This document shows positions 24,901 to 28,914 of a stretch of DNA of 64,000 bases, piece by piece (the first letter of the stretch is position 1; every line of letters begins with the position of its first letter). The stretch spans positions 36,135,361 to 36,199,360 of the forward strand of contig OX031064.1 of the NCBI GenBank assembly GCA_943736015.1. The letters run 5' to 3'. The notes under the pieces are model-generated. The model worked only from the letters and a program-made list of their open reading frames with translations. It was not told where the DNA came from and ran no database searches. The translations under genes were made by a program, and so were the position numbers. Source of the stretch: Tridacna crocea. Taxonomy: Eukaryota; Mollusca; Bivalvia; Cardiida; Cardiidae.

Positions 24901-25603
24901 TTTAAAAAACCTTAACCGTTACAGCACTGGAACCAAATTAACTTATTTTTGTGGACAGCGTAGATCAAGATCAGACTGCACAGAATGTGCAGTCTGATCT
25001 TGGATCTTCACTGTCCACTATTTTGTTTCATATTCTGTCCAAGGAAACCTTTGCACAGTAATATTTCAGATGTTTTTCCTATCTAAAAATGTGTCTTGTA
25101 TTAATTCAGCACTTTAAGGGTTAAAAACATTTTGGAGAATGCAGAAAATGCTGACAAATAACATTTTCTCATTTTCTCACAGACAAATTCCATCATTTCG
25201 GTCACATTTTCAGTTTGAAGTAATGGGAAATTTTGTTCTCTAATAACAAGCGACACAATATGTATGCAATAATGGTAATGTATTCCTCTTTTTGTTTTAG
25301 AATGGCTATGCATCAGGGATGCTAAACAACCAACAAGTGTTTAACATTAGCCTGCCGGATAGAACTCCAAAGTCTGGATTTGTAGCCCTTGGTACCTCAG
25401 AGTATGGATTAGCTGATTTTGACAATCTAAAAATAGCAACAAGTGCAGAAGGAGAACTTCTTTTTAATCAAATTAGAGAACCAAATGTGGAACATAGTGA
25501 TACTTATACGATAAATGAAAAGGCAGACAAAAAGCTCTTAGTTGATAGTGATACATTATATTTCAAACCTTTTGGTCAGAAAGAGGAAAAGAATAGTGAA
25601 TAG
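751..25603 (+). CDS. GALC: Galactocerebrosidase (GALC) gene, all exons but the 5' ones
   Basis: GALC is a lysosomal GH59 hydrolase that removes galactose from galactosylceramide and psychosine. Fifteen exons are placed here: 751-915, 2891-2929, 3269-3399, 5334-5451, 6910-6947, 8342-8466, 9792-9931, 11827-11916, 13797-13886, 15162-15303, then 17098-17275 or 20172-20352, then 22863-23032, 24556-24632 and 25301-25603. Phases match at every junction and give about 601 codons. The translation follows vertebrate GALC without large gaps from the strand before the catalytic acid/base Glu (WNER) through the nucleophile Glu (LWSSED), the PWSGHY block, and the C-terminal beta and lectin-like domains. 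The signal peptide and the first part of the barrel lie upstream of the window. Odd points are the duplicated exon and a C-terminal tail of about 57 residues beyond the usual end (FDNF/L...). Identification rests on recognised motifs; no search was run. Confidence 0.95.
1155..1210. repeat. Fragment of CGCAGGCT-type hairpin repeat
   Basis: AAAAAGTGTCAACCCAGGTC...GCCTGCGCATCCGCACAG resembles the inner hairpin of the element at 7968-8237. It is a short relic only. Confidence 0.4.
1607..1779. mobile_element. Small MITE with CAGAGCTCC termini (copy 1)
   Basis: Begins CAGAGCTCCAGATAGAGG and ends with the near inverse CCGTTTTATCAGGAGCTCTG, so terminal inverted repeats of about 25 bp enclose 173 bp. 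A second copy is at 40543-40734. Confidence 0.7.
1841..2069 (+). mobile_element. TTAAhp MITE, A, +
   Basis: Hairpin complete with centre GGTTTCC instead of GGTNACC. Left TTAA decayed to TTGT, right TTAA at 2066-2069. Confidence 0.85.
2581..2808 (-). mobile_element. TTAAhp MITE, A, -
   Basis: Full length. Left TTAA changed to TTAG, right TTAA at 2805-2808, 82 bp before the GALC exon at 2891. Confidence 0.9.
2891..2929 (+). CDS. GALC: GALC 39-bp exon with catalytic acid/base Glu
   Basis: Acceptor TTTACAG, donor GTAATA. Encodes [13 protein letters not shown]. The Glu of WNE (codon 2900-2902) corresponds to the GH59 proton donor. Phase 0 on both sides. Confidence 0.94.
3269..3399 (+). CDS. GALC: GALC exon LLRKKLDK...DAVYAIG
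   Basis: Acceptor TTTATAG, donor GTAACA. Encodes [18 protein letters not shown] then [20 protein letters not shown], the GALC segment ILRKMLN...DNLWESIS. Leaves in phase 2 (GG of Gly). Confidence 0.94.
3486..3661 (-). mobile_element. TTAAhp MITE, -, decayed
   Basis: Both hairpin arms recognisable (AAAACATAGTGGAAAAATGG and CCTTTTCCCACAATGTTTTC). The centre is GGTTGTC and the ends have drifted. Confidence 0.6.
3665..3892 (+). mobile_element. TTAAhp MITE, A, +
   Basis: TTAACCTTTTACCAAACAAT start, hairpin with centre GGTGACC, decayed right end GGGGTGAA. Confidence 0.8.
4141..4369 (+). mobile_element. TTAAhp MITE, A, +; shares right TTAA with next copy
   Basis: Full length. Its right TTAA at 4366-4369 is also the left TTAA of the oppositely oriented copy that follows. 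Confidence 0.9.
4366..4596 (-). mobile_element. TTAAhp MITE, A, -
   Basis: Abuts the previous copy through a single TTAA. Hairpin centre ATGCTGATTACCAGCAT has one arm mismatch. Right TTAA at 4593-4596 runs into a CTACTGCTGCTAAG relic like the end of the 10228 element. Confidence 0.9.
4866..5313 (-). mobile_element. TTAAhp MITE, -, decayed, split by a younger insertion
   Basis: The right half reads CCATATAGTTTTCAAATGCA then CAGGGTTATTTAAGCATGA up to 4949 and resumes at 5286 to GGGATAAAGGGTTAA at 5313. Removing 4950-5285 and one CATGA copy restores the family order. It ends 20 bp before a GALC exon. Confidence 0.6.
4950..5285. mobile_element. hAT-like non-autonomous element nested in a MITE
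   Basis: Begins CAGGGGTGTGGAATTCC and ends with the inverse GGAAAATTCCAAAATTGCGCACCCCTG in looser form. Flanked by direct repeats CATGA at 4945-4949 and 5286-5290. CAGGGGTG termini are typical of hAT elements, though a 5-bp duplication is short for hAT (usually 8). No transposase ORF. Confidence 0.65.
5334..5451 (+). CDS. GALC: GALC exon with catalytic nucleophile Glu
   Basis: Acceptor GACATTCCAG, donor GTAAGT. Encodes [20 protein letters not shown] then [19 protein letters not shown]. The Glu of LWSSED (5401-5403) is the GH59 nucleophile position. Enters in phase 2, leaves in phase 0. Confidence 0.95.
5705..5934 (-). mobile_element. TTAAhp MITE, A, -
   Basis: Both TTAA ends present. Hairpin arm drifted (GAAAATTTTGGTTTACCAGC). 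Confidence 0.88.
5999..6200 (+). mobile_element. TTAAhp MITE, +, decayed
   Basis: Starts within the AACCCTGAAGAAGA block. Hairpin centre is lost (GCCACAAATGAGC) but the arms remain; right end GGCTTTAA. Confidence 0.65.
6229..6456 (+). mobile_element. TTAAhp MITE, A, +
   Basis: Full copy with both TTAA ends. One arm has a T for C (CATTTTGTCC). Confidence 0.9.
6603..6805 (-). mobile_element. TTAAhp MITE, A, -, short internal deletion
   Basis: Both TTAA ends. About 25 bp shorter than typical in the segment before the hairpin. Lies 104 bp before a GALC exon. Confidence 0.88.
6910..6947 (+). CDS. GALC: GALC 38-bp exon [12 protein letters not shown]
   Basis: Acceptor ATTTGCAG, donor GTAAAT. Matches the conserved ILNQNYINGYMT of GALC. 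Phase 0 in, phase 2 out. Confidence 0.93.
7398..7626 (+). mobile_element. TTAAhp MITE, A, +
   Basis: Ends TTAAACCCATACC and GTTAAGAGTTAA. Right hairpin arm changed to CATTTGGCCTTTTCCCACC. Confidence 0.8.
7695..7920 (-). mobile_element. TTAAhp MITE, -, decayed
   Basis: Left end TTTACTCTACCACAC, right end AAAAGGTTAA. Hairpin eroded to AAGGAAACACTAGTTACCAG. Confidence 0.7.
7968..8237. mobile_element. MITE with ~48-bp inverted ends and two internal hairpins
   Basis: TATATGG...CATCACGCGAAAAGGGGC then ATTCGGACATTTGCGTAAA at the left is repeated inverted at the right end. Between the ends lie two further hairpins, 8017-8073 and 8133-8191, each with a GGATCAGCCTG.../...CAGGCTNATCCGAGACG stem, giving a cross-shaped foldback of 270 bp. 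Fragments of the inner stem occur at 1155, 24030 and 56108. Confidence 0.85.
8342..8466 (+). CDS. GALC: GALC exon with PWSGHY block
   Basis: Acceptor TTGGTAG, donor GTGAGG. Encodes [20 protein letters not shown] then [20 protein letters not shown]. This stretch is among the most conserved in GALC. Phase 2 in, phase 1 out. Confidence 0.95.
8497..9022. mobile_element. DNA transposon relic with ~70-bp inverted ends
   Basis: Left CATCTTCGCAAGCCAAGGAT then ACTAAGGTAGCACCCTTGG is matched inverted by the end TATCCTTGGCTCGCGAAGATGG. Flanking GTTACTTC (8489-8496) and GTTAGTTC (9023-9030) look like an 8-bp target duplication with one mismatch. The 526-bp body has no recognisable transposase. Confidence 0.75.
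9075..9302 (+). mobile_element. TTAAhp MITE, A, +
   Basis: Full copy, ends TTAACCCATTACC and GGTAATGGGTTAA. Outer left arm has ACACTG against CAATGT on the right. Confidence 0.93.
9344..9572 (+). mobile_element. TTAAhp MITE, subfamily B, +
   Basis: Ends TTAACCCTTTACTCC and GGGGTAAAGGGTTAA. Perfect long hairpin with GTGACAAAAGGTGAAATTGC arms around CTCGTGACGAG. Flanks differ from subfamily A outside the hairpin. Confidence 0.92.
9590..9720 (+). mobile_element. tRNA-like SINE fragment
   Basis: ATGGTTGCAAGGTAGAGCG followed by GTTCCAAGTTCGATAACG is tRNA-like, then GGGTGTCAACTTCTGGAT and CACACATTCGGCATGAG, which recur at 30238-30295. Confidence 0.5.
9792..9931 (+). CDS. GALC: GALC exon [14 protein letters not shown]...IETM
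   Basis: Acceptor TATATCAG, donor GTAAGT. Encodes [18 protein letters not shown] then [18 protein letters not shown], matching GALC SAHTTQFTQPGWYYL...LEKGGSYVAL. Phase 1 in, phase 0 out. Confidence 0.95.
9984..10060 (-). mobile_element. TTAAhp MITE fragment, right end only
   Basis: CTTTTCCCACAATATCAAC then GGGATTGTGTGGTAGAGGGTTGA. The left half is missing. Confidence 0.6.
10228..10440. mobile_element. Second TTAA-bounded MITE family (GATCAGACTGCA hairpin)
   Basis: Ends TTAACCCTTTCGCTGC and GCAGGATAAGGGTTAA. Internal hairpin ATCAAGATCAGACTGCAT / ATGTGCAGTCTGATCTTGGAT. Related copies at 15846-15985 and 24912-25124; fragment at 19816-19880. Confidence 0.8.
10753..11679 (-). mobile_element. Element with 156-bp tandem core (Helentron/pearl-like)
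   Basis: Starts with the hairpin CCCGTCGAAGACGGG, carries five tandem units with starts at 10825, 10981, 11137, 11293 and 11449 (each exactly 156 bp), and ends near GACGGGCGTATC and GCCGCTCTTGTT. GCCCGTC and GACGGGC form subterminal inverted repeats. This layout (stem-loop, subterminal repeats, central tandem repeats) is that of bivalve pearl elements and Helentron-associated INEs, here read on the - strand. No ORF. Confidence 0.75.
11827..11916 (+). CDS. GALC: GALC exon [17 protein letters not shown]
   Basis: Acceptor CATTTCAG, donor GTAAGT. Matches the GALC block SHKHSKCIRPFLPYFNVS. Phase 0 both sides, 30 codons. Confidence 0.94.
11950..12097 (-). mobile_element. tRNA-derived SINE, unit 0 of a tandem series
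   Basis: On the - strand it reads TTTGGCTCAGTGCTTACGG then GGGTTCAAATCCC, an A-box and B-box like pair. It is cut at GTATTTAA by the MITE at 12098 and continues after it. Confidence 0.6.
12098..12325 (-). mobile_element. TTAAhp MITE, subfamily C, -, inserted in a SINE unit
   Basis: Hairpin centre TTGCTCGTTACGAGCAA with A-type arms. The outer arms ACACTG / CAGTGT are matched to each other. Left TTAA at 12098-12101; right site is TGAA. The neighbouring SINE unit shows the empty site GTATTTAAATTGGG at 12650-12663. Confidence 0.88.
12326..12664 (-). mobile_element. tRNA-derived SINE unit 1
   Basis: Repeats the unit of about 335-345 bp, with CATGAAGG, AACAAATGGGATTAATGG, AGGATTTGAACCCATG (B-box on -) and CACTGAGCTAAAGA (A-box on -). 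Confidence 0.65.
12665..13045 (-). mobile_element. tRNA-derived SINE unit 2
   Basis: Third repetition of the same block in direct order, ending at the start of a fourth (CATGTATGAAGGAGTGATC). Confidence 0.65.
13110..13337 (+). mobile_element. TTAAhp MITE, A, +
   Basis: TTAACCCATTACC start, right end GAGTCAA. Arms GTGGAAAAAGG / CCTTTTCCCCC each changed. Confidence 0.9.
13444..13670 (-). mobile_element. TTAAhp MITE, A, -
   Basis: Both TTAA ends. Centre GCTGTTTACCAGC. The right TTAA is followed by CCAAACAAACCCTTG, the start of a truncated + copy. Confidence 0.9.
13797..13886 (+). CDS. GALC: GALC exon [10 protein letters not shown]
   Basis: Acceptor AAATTTCAG, donor GTGTGT. Encodes [20 protein letters not shown] then [10 protein letters not shown], matching GALC [20 protein letters not shown]. 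Phase 0 both sides. Confidence 0.9.
14243..14417. mobile_element. Foldback element, ~42-bp arms
   Basis: TTTATTTCATCAGCTTG and TTAATATGGGGAAATATTTG pair with the inverted right arm ending CTTATGAAATAAA. The loop has a direct 17-bp duplication of ATGAGTGCCATAAGGCA. Confidence 0.75.
14702..14930 (+). mobile_element. TTAAhp MITE, A, +
   Basis: Perfect hairpin, left TTAA, right end GGTAATGGGTTAT. Confidence 0.93.
15162..15303 (+). CDS. GALC: GALC exon [15 protein letters not shown]...DNFE
   Basis: Acceptor ATGTAG, donor GTAAGT. Encodes [20 protein letters not shown] and later [11 protein letters not shown], matching GALC FTLSLHEDELFTLTTLT...PFPSTYKDDF. Leaves in phase 1, as required by both alternative next exons. 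Confidence 0.93.
15521..15749 (+). mobile_element. TTAAhp MITE, A, +, inserted beside a truncated copy
   Basis: Full copy. The 15474-15520 flank is the first 45 bp of another + copy (CCCTTAACCAAACAAATTTT). Outer arms ACACTG / CAGTGT match each other. Confidence 0.92.
15846..15985. mobile_element. Relic of the GATCAGACTGCA-hairpin MITE
   Basis: TTTACTGCTAAG then ATCAAGATCAGACTGCAG / ATGCAGTCTGATCTTTGAT. The right terminus is not clear. Confidence 0.6.
15978..16197 (+). mobile_element. TTAAhp MITE, +, decayed
   Basis: CTTAACCACACAATTCTGAG start; eroded hairpin GGAGGAATGCTAGAAACCAG; right end TTGTGTAAAGAGC. Confidence 0.65.
16431..16614. mobile_element. Foldback MITE with ~85-bp arms
   Basis: GGGTCTGCATTCACCAACCA at the left is matched inverted by TGGTTGGTGAATATGGACCC at the right, and inner AACAGAACTTCTAATTGGCT is matched by AGCCAATCAGAAGTTCTGTT. 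Nearly the whole 184 bp pairs. Confidence 0.85.
16612..16751 (+). mobile_element. TTAAhp MITE fragment, +, decayed
   Basis: GACGACCTTGACAAAGAAGG then AACATTGTGAAGAAAGG and TTTGTCTGTATTTGCTTTC. Truncated on both sides by neighbours. Confidence 0.55.
16752..16984 (+). mobile_element. TTAAhp MITE, A, +
   Basis: Both TTAA ends. A relic right end (CAATTTGGGCAAGGCTAAAT) follows at 17041-17085, just before the alternative GALC exon at 17098. Confidence 0.9.
17098..17275 (+). CDS. GALC: GALC alternative exon A
   Basis: Acceptor TTACAACAG, donor GTATGT. Encodes [19 protein letters not shown], later [14 protein letters not shown] and [10 protein letters not shown]. Aligned with GALC YPFFSEAPNFADQTGVFEY...TLRQVLNQRPITWA...SIIGDYNW. 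Enters in phase 1 and leaves in phase 2 (AGC TG), like exon B at 20172. This copy keeps the hydrophilic tail before SLNIIG more like the vertebrate protein. Confidence 0.92.
17302..17419 (+). repeat. Tandem duplication, 2 x 59 bp, beside exon A donor
   Basis: TACAGAATACTGTTTCTGAT at 17302 and TACAAAATACTGTTTCTGAT at 17361 begin two almost identical 59-bp units, 26 bp downstream of the exon A donor. Confidence 0.9.
17480..17612 (-). mobile_element. TTAAhp MITE fragment, -
   Basis: Left half only: TTTTACTGCATGACAAAAT, GGCCCATAGG, GATAGAAAACATTGTGGG, then lost in the hairpin. Confidence 0.6.
17803..18031 (+). mobile_element. TTAAhp MITE, A hairpin with CCCAAAC ends, +
   Basis: TTAACCCTTTCCCAAACAGT start, GTTTGGGAAAGGTTTAA end. 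Near-identical relative at 43228-43456, down to TATTATAGACAGAAATCATC. Confidence 0.92.
18471..18736 (-). mobile_element. TTAAhp MITE, A, -, with internal duplication
   Basis: Both TTAA ends. GGGTAGAAAACATGGTGGG occurs twice (from about 18574 and 18609), which lengthens the left arm. Confidence 0.88.
18838..19011 (-). mobile_element. TTAAhp MITE, -, left hairpin arm deleted
   Basis: TTAACTCTTTACCAAACAAT start; only GTGTTACCAGCATG and the right arm remain; ends at a C run where the termini are lost. Confidence 0.75.
19012..19027. repeat. Poly-C run
   Basis: About 15 consecutive C at a MITE boundary. A further C run lies near 19117. Confidence 0.9.
19684..19815 (-). mobile_element. TTAAhp MITE, -, truncated
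   Basis: Left half to GGGAATAGGAGAAAATGA, then joined at 19816 to a GATCAGGCCAAACTC piece of the other TTAA MITE family. Confidence 0.75.
20172..20352 (+). CDS. GALC: GALC alternative exon B
   Basis: Acceptor TTTTCTTCAG, donor GTAGGA. Encodes [19 protein letters not shown], later [13 protein letters not shown], then a hydrophobic [17 protein letters not shown]. It aligns with exon A and the same GALC segment, with the same phases. Open throughout, 181 bp against 178. The hydrophobic stretch before GDFSW differs from exon A and from the vertebrate protein. Confidence 0.9.
20498..20726 (-). mobile_element. TTAAhp MITE, subfamily B, -
   Basis: Both TTAA ends. Centre GCTCATCATGAGC, so one arm pair changed together compared with the B copy at 9344. 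Confidence 0.92.
20809..21039 (-). mobile_element. TTAAhp MITE, -, decayed
   Basis: TTAACTTTGTATACCAAACA start, hairpin GGATAAAATGTTGGTAAAT, right end GTGGTAAAGTGTAA. Confidence 0.75.
21040..22339. other. GALC intron, no recognised feature
   Basis: AT-rich intron between alternative exon B and the exon at 22863. I see only short homopolymers and a possible MITE remnant near 22150-22200 (CCCTACAATGTTTTC). Any element controlling the A/B choice could lie here. Confidence 0.5.
22340..22640 (+). mobile_element. tRNA-derived SINE, +
   Basis: CATGGCTCAGTGGTTATG (A-box like) and CCTAGGTTTGATCCTC (B-box like) 40 bp apart, with a non-tRNA body. No poly-A tail seen. Confidence 0.6.
22863..23032 (+). 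CDS. GALC: GALC exon [12 protein letters not shown]...VASRVNKGG
   Basis: Acceptor TTTTTCAG, donor GTAAGA. Encodes [49 protein letters not shown], matching GALC TNLTIKCDVYIETP...VFIAGRVNKGG...GSYRVTGDL. Phase 2 in, phase 1 out. Confidence 0.95.
23053..23745 (-). mobile_element. Repeat of ACTTGGTCAGAAT type, interrupted by a MITE
   Basis: TAGCTCACCTTAG start, then diverged tandem blocks such as CACATTTT...TCTGATACCCACAAAGCTTGGTGAGAATATTTGTCT. Split at 23193-23426 by a TTAAhp copy. The same blocks appear at 61277-61850. Confidence 0.55.
23193..23426 (-). mobile_element. TTAAhp MITE, A, -, nested
   Basis: Both TTAA ends, perfect hairpin, inserted in the repeat above. GAATGGCAAAGAG carries a 5-bp insertion near the right end. 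Confidence 0.92.
23792..24029. mobile_element. mariner-like MITE, ~75-bp inverted ends
   Basis: TACAGGGTGTTTCATAATAT at the left is mirrored by ATATTATGAAACACCCTGTA at the right, with AAACCATTATGGTTT inside each arm. TA at both borders fits Tc1/mariner target choice. 238 bp, non-coding. Confidence 0.85.
24556..24632 (+). CDS. GALC: GALC exon [18 protein letters not shown]
   Basis: Acceptor TTTATCAG, donor GTGAGG. Matches GALC [20 protein letters not shown] in position and pattern. Phase 1 in, phase 0 out. Confidence 0.88.
24912..25124. mobile_element. Second-family TTAA MITE (GATCAGACTGCA hairpin)
   Basis: Ends TTAACCGTTACAGCAC and GCACTTTAAGGGTTAA, hairpin ATCAAGATCAGACTGCAC / GTGCAGTCTGATCTTGGAT. 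213 bp, the same length as the copy at 10228. Confidence 0.82.
25121..25245 (+). mobile_element. TTAAhp MITE fragment, decayed
   Basis: AACATTTTGGAGAATGCAG and CATTTTCTCATTTTCTCACA arms remain. Shares TTAA 25121-25124 with the preceding element. Confidence 0.55.
25301..25603 (+). CDS. GALC: GALC last coding exon with C-terminal extension
   Basis: Acceptor TTTGTTTTAG. Encodes [39 protein letters not shown], matching GALC TSGMLNDKSLW...GWAAIGTHSFEFAQFDNF. About 57 residues follow the usual end, hydrophilic and rich in Asp, Glu and Lys. Stop TAG at 25601-25603. Confidence 0.95.
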   Translation, partial: NGYASGMLNNQQVFNISLPDRTPKSGFVALGTSEYGLADFDNLKIATSAEGELLFNQIREPNVEHSDTYTINEKADKKLLVDSDTLYFKPFGQKEEKNSE

Positions 25604-25697
25604 TTTTCTTTGATGCAAGAATTTCTAGTTGACCTGAACAGCTTGTGATACTATTCTTTACCAGTCAATCCCTTGTGTTTTCAGCCCTGAGTTTAGT

Positions 25698-25890
25698 TTA
25701 ACTCATCACAAAATTTTAGTTTAGGCTTTTCCTTATCTAGAACATTTGCAAATAATATCAAATGTTGCTCATATTGTGGGATTCTGGAAAGATAGAAAAC
25801 AACCTGAGAAAAAGAATAAAGCCTTTCTTAAGGCATTTTCTCTCTTTTTTTCCCACAATGTTTTCAAGAGCCACATTCCTCAGGGTAATT
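25698..25890 (-). mobile_element. TTAAhp MITE, -, decayed, in GALC 3' region
   Basis: TTAACTCATCACAAAATTTT start, right arm TTTCCCACAATGTTTTCAAG. It is broken by the GA microsatellite; its end seems to resume near 26035 (TCTCAGGGTCATTAAAATTT). Confidence 0.65.
25815..25820 (+). promoter_or_regulatory. Possible GALC poly-A signal AATAAA
   Basis: First AATAAA after the stop, 212 bp downstream, inside a decayed MITE. Position alone supports it. Confidence 0.3.
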
Positions 25891-25901
25891 AAGAGAGAGA
25901 A

Positions 25902-25945
<44 letters not shown>
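25891..25945. repeat. GA microsatellite
   Basis: About 27 mostly perfect AG/GA dinucleotides. Confidence 0.97.
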
Positions 25946-25946
<1 letters not shown>

Positions 25947-26159
25947 CCTTGACAAATGCTTTGTTATATAAATCATGTAATATTTTACTATGTACACTTG
26001 TACTTGTCCAGTAAAATATATTTTCTGTTCTGTTCTCAGGGTCATTAAAATTTAGGATTTACATCAAAGGTTTTGAGTTCCAGTTCTGTGTAACTTGACT
26101 ATGGTTAACCTTTGGAGCAATTTTGGAGACTGATTTTTTTAAGCTGTAAGAACTTGGTT

Positions 26160-26380
26160 ATTGATCAATGCAAAATTATTCCTTTCTACTAAATTATTGA
26201 TAAGAAATTTAAGACCATTTCATATTACCCTGTGAAATATGACTCAAATTACAACAATTATCTGGGAAGGGAATGAAAATATTGCTGGAAGAATTACCAG
26301 ATTTATCTCCTTTTCAAAGACTGTTTTTAAAACCTTCTTCTTTAGGGTCAAAGAAACAAGGGATTATTTCGTAAAGCACT
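26160..26380 (-). mobile_element. TTAAhp MITE, -, heavily decayed
   Basis: GGGAAGGGAATGAAAATATTG, ATTACCAGATTTATCTCC, TTCTTTAGGGTCAAAGAAAC keep the family order. Confidence 0.5.
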
Positions 26381-26759
26381 AAAATACAATGTATTCAAAC
26401 GAAAAGTTGAAACTTTTCTGAAACTTTGCTCAGGATGCTTGGATGTAAAAGCCAGTTTTTAGTGTTGTTTTTCACCTTGTCAAAACGTGTGTGTGTGTGT
26501 ATCAATTGTTTTATTCACCACAGCTGACCTTGTTAAAGTATTTTTCACAAGCTTTGTTCTGTATTTGACAATTCCATGCATAATACATGTGAAGTTTGTA
26601 AGAGGTATAAGGGTGAATTAAAACCAAAGGCAAGTTTTGAATGGCTGTTTATTTTGTGCCAACATGTTCTTTGACTTTCACAAAGCATTACCTCAAAATT
26701 GTTTTCTTGAGCATTGTTTATTTTGTACATTAGTAAATTATTAGGTATAATCAACCTTT
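26381..26759. other. Intergenic stretch, nothing recognised
   Basis: Unique-looking AT-rich sequence with a short GT run near 26490. Confidence 0.5.
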
Positions 26760-26976
26760 CAGCTCTACCGTGTGGTAGAATTTCAGACTGTTTTAAGTTG
26801 AAATCATTTGTAGATGGCTAAGGGAATGAGATGCAAACACTACAAAATCTTTTTGGATAAGAATATTGTGGAAGAAGGAGAAAATATTTGTTACCAGCCT
26901 TTTAATCATTTTCCACATTTTTTCATATGTCTTATGTGTAGGGCATTAAAACTGGGATTGTTTGGTAAAGAGTTAA
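26760..26976 (-). mobile_element. TTAAhp MITE, -, decayed
   Basis: TCTACCGTGTGGTAGAATTTC start, TTACCAGCCTTTTAATC hairpin remnant, end GGTAAAGAGTTAA. Confidence 0.7.
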
Positions 26977-27018
26977 CAGACACTTGTACATATTTTGAAT
27001 GAATTTGCAGACAGTAAA

Positions 27019-27246
27019 TTAACCCTTTCCCAAACAGCCCTGGTTTTTACGTGTCTGCAGTAAAAGTGTTTTGAAAACACTGTGGGGAAAGGAGAAATTG
27101 CTTGTAACAAGCAATTTCTCCTTTTCCCACAAAGTTTTTCTACCCTTTTTGAGAACTTCCTGACATTTTCTCCAAATCTAAAATTGTCGTCTGCAAACTC
27201 TTATGGTTTGGAAGAGTCCAAAATTTGTCGTTTGGGTAAGGGTTAA
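27019..27246 (+). mobile_element. TTAAhp MITE, subfamily C, +
   Basis: TTAACCCTTTCCCAAACAGC start, hairpin AAATTGCTTGTAACAAGCAA. The T/A change from TTGCTCG is present in both arms. Confidence 0.9.
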
Positions 27247-27473
27247 ATTTACCTTAATTTTTTTGCAATGAACAATATTTTAGATGGTCTAAGTTTGAAA
27301 GCACTTGCAGACTACAAACTGTATAATATGTCACAAATGATGGGATTTGAATCAGATTTGTTGGGAAAAGGAGGAAATGCTGGTTACCAGCATTTTCTCC
27401 TTATCCCACAATGTTTTCAAAAGGCTTACTTTTCAGGGTCTTTAAAACTACGTATTATGTGGTAAAAGGTTAA
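27243..27473 (-). mobile_element. TTAAhp MITE, A, -
   Basis: Appears to share TTAA 27243-27246 with the C copy. Left end drifted (TTTACCTTAAT), hairpin good, right TTAA at 27470. Confidence 0.78.
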
Positions 27474-27930
27474 GCAATAGGGTTAATTTTTGAATGGGTG
27501 GGAAACATACATGAAAAAGTAGGAAATAATGGTTAGTTGAATTTTTTCTTACTCCATGATGTTTTTCAGACCTCTAAAGGCCTAGCTTAGTTGATTTTGC
27601 ACAGTATCGTTTGGTAATAGGCCACTGTATATACTTATATTGGGCTTTTCAAAGACCAGGACAATGTGGCAATGTTAAGAGTTGTTGGGAAAAACTTGAC
27701 TTGACAGCCCAATTCTGTTTTCTTATATTTTTACTATAGATCTATAAGATACTGATGCAATGTGCAATAACTAGAAAATATATTTGTATGTTTTTATATT
27801 ATGTAGAGGAATACACTAATTATCACATAACTTGCCAATAACGGTTGTGTTTTGTTTGTTGTCCAATACTATGACCACTCAGCAAAAATCACATTTATTG
27901 TCTGTTTCAAACTGAAAAACCTGCGAAATT
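27474..27930. other. Intergenic stretch, nothing firm
   Basis: A faint MITE trace near 27490-27600 (GGGTGGGAAACATACATG); otherwise featureless. Confidence 0.45.
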
Positions 27931-27940
27931 GAAAACAATT

Positions 27941-28100
27941 GTGTCACAATCCGAGGAAGAAGTCTATTGAAAACTTTGTTGGAAAAGGAGAAAATGCTGA
28001 TAATCAGCACATTCTCTTTTTCTCACAATATTGGCCATCATATCCAAGACACATTAAAATTGTCATCTGCAAATATTTTCACTTTGGGCAAGTGTACATG
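27941..28100 (+). mobile_element. TTAAhp MITE, +, both ends lost
   Basis: GTGTCACAATCCGAGGAAGA then AAAATGCTGATAATCAGCAC and GTCATCTGCAAATATTTTC. Confidence 0.65.
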
Positions 28101-28158
28101 TTTCTCTTATGGTTGTAGTGATGTAATTTGAAAGGGTAGAAATTGTCTAAAAATGCTT

Positions 28159-28385
28159 TTAACCCTTTACCACATAATCCTGACTTTTAATGAGCCTGAG
28201 ATAGAAGCCTTTTGAAAACATTGTAGGAAAAGGAGAAAATGCTGGTAACCAGCATTTTCTCCTTTTCCTACAATGTTTCCTACCCTTCCCAAAACAAATT
28301 TTAATTTTGAGTCATGTTTAATATGTTGTCTGCAATGCTTTCAATTTGGACCAGTTTAAAATTTTGCCATTTGGTAAAGAGTTAA
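28159..28385 (+). mobile_element. TTAAhp MITE, A, +, matched arm change
   Basis: ATTGTAGGAAAAGG on the left and CCTTTTCCTACAAT on the right carry the same change from the family GTGGG. Shares TTAA 28382-28385 with the next copy. Confidence 0.92.
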
Positions 28386-28612
28386 CTTGTTACCAAACGA
28401 CAAAATTTTAGGTCTGTCCAAATCGGAAGCATTTGCAGACGACAAAATGAAAGTGACTGAAAATTTGAAATTTGATTTGTGAAGGGTAGAAAACATTGTG
28501 GCAAAAAGGAGAAAATGCTGGTTACCAGCATTTTCTCCTTTTCCAACAGTGTTTTCTAAAGGCTTCTTTTCTCAGGGTCTTCAAATGTAGGGATTGTGTG
28601 GTAATGGGTTAA
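28382..28612 (-). mobile_element. TTAAhp MITE, A, -
   Basis: Head-to-head with the preceding copy across one TTAA. Arms GTGGCAAAAAGG / CCTTTTCCAACAG unmatched. Confidence 0.9.
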
Positions 28613-28668
28613 TAGGCTTTTTCATCCCGGTTCTCAAAACTTGTACACTTGTAGTAGGAGTAAAGTGA

Positions 28669-28880
28669 TTAACACTTTACCAAACAATCCCTGGTTTTTA
28701 TGACCCCGAGATAAAAGCCATTTGAAAGCATTGTGGGAAAAGAAGAAAATGCTGGTAACAATGTTTTCTAGTTACTCTGCTGGAAACAAAATTCAATATT
28801 TGAATTTGCATTTAATTTATCGTCTGCAAGGGCTTTCAGTTTGGACCAGTCTAAAATTTTGTTGTTTGGTAAGGAGTTAA
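28669..28880 (+). mobile_element. TTAAhp MITE, +, right arm deleted
   Basis: TTAACACTTTACCAAACAAT start, jumps from ATGCTGGTAAC to AATGTTTTCTAG, end GGTAAGGAGTTAA. Confidence 0.85.
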
Positions 28881-28914
28881 ATAACAGAAGTGTTTAGCTA
28901 CTTCCCAGACAACA

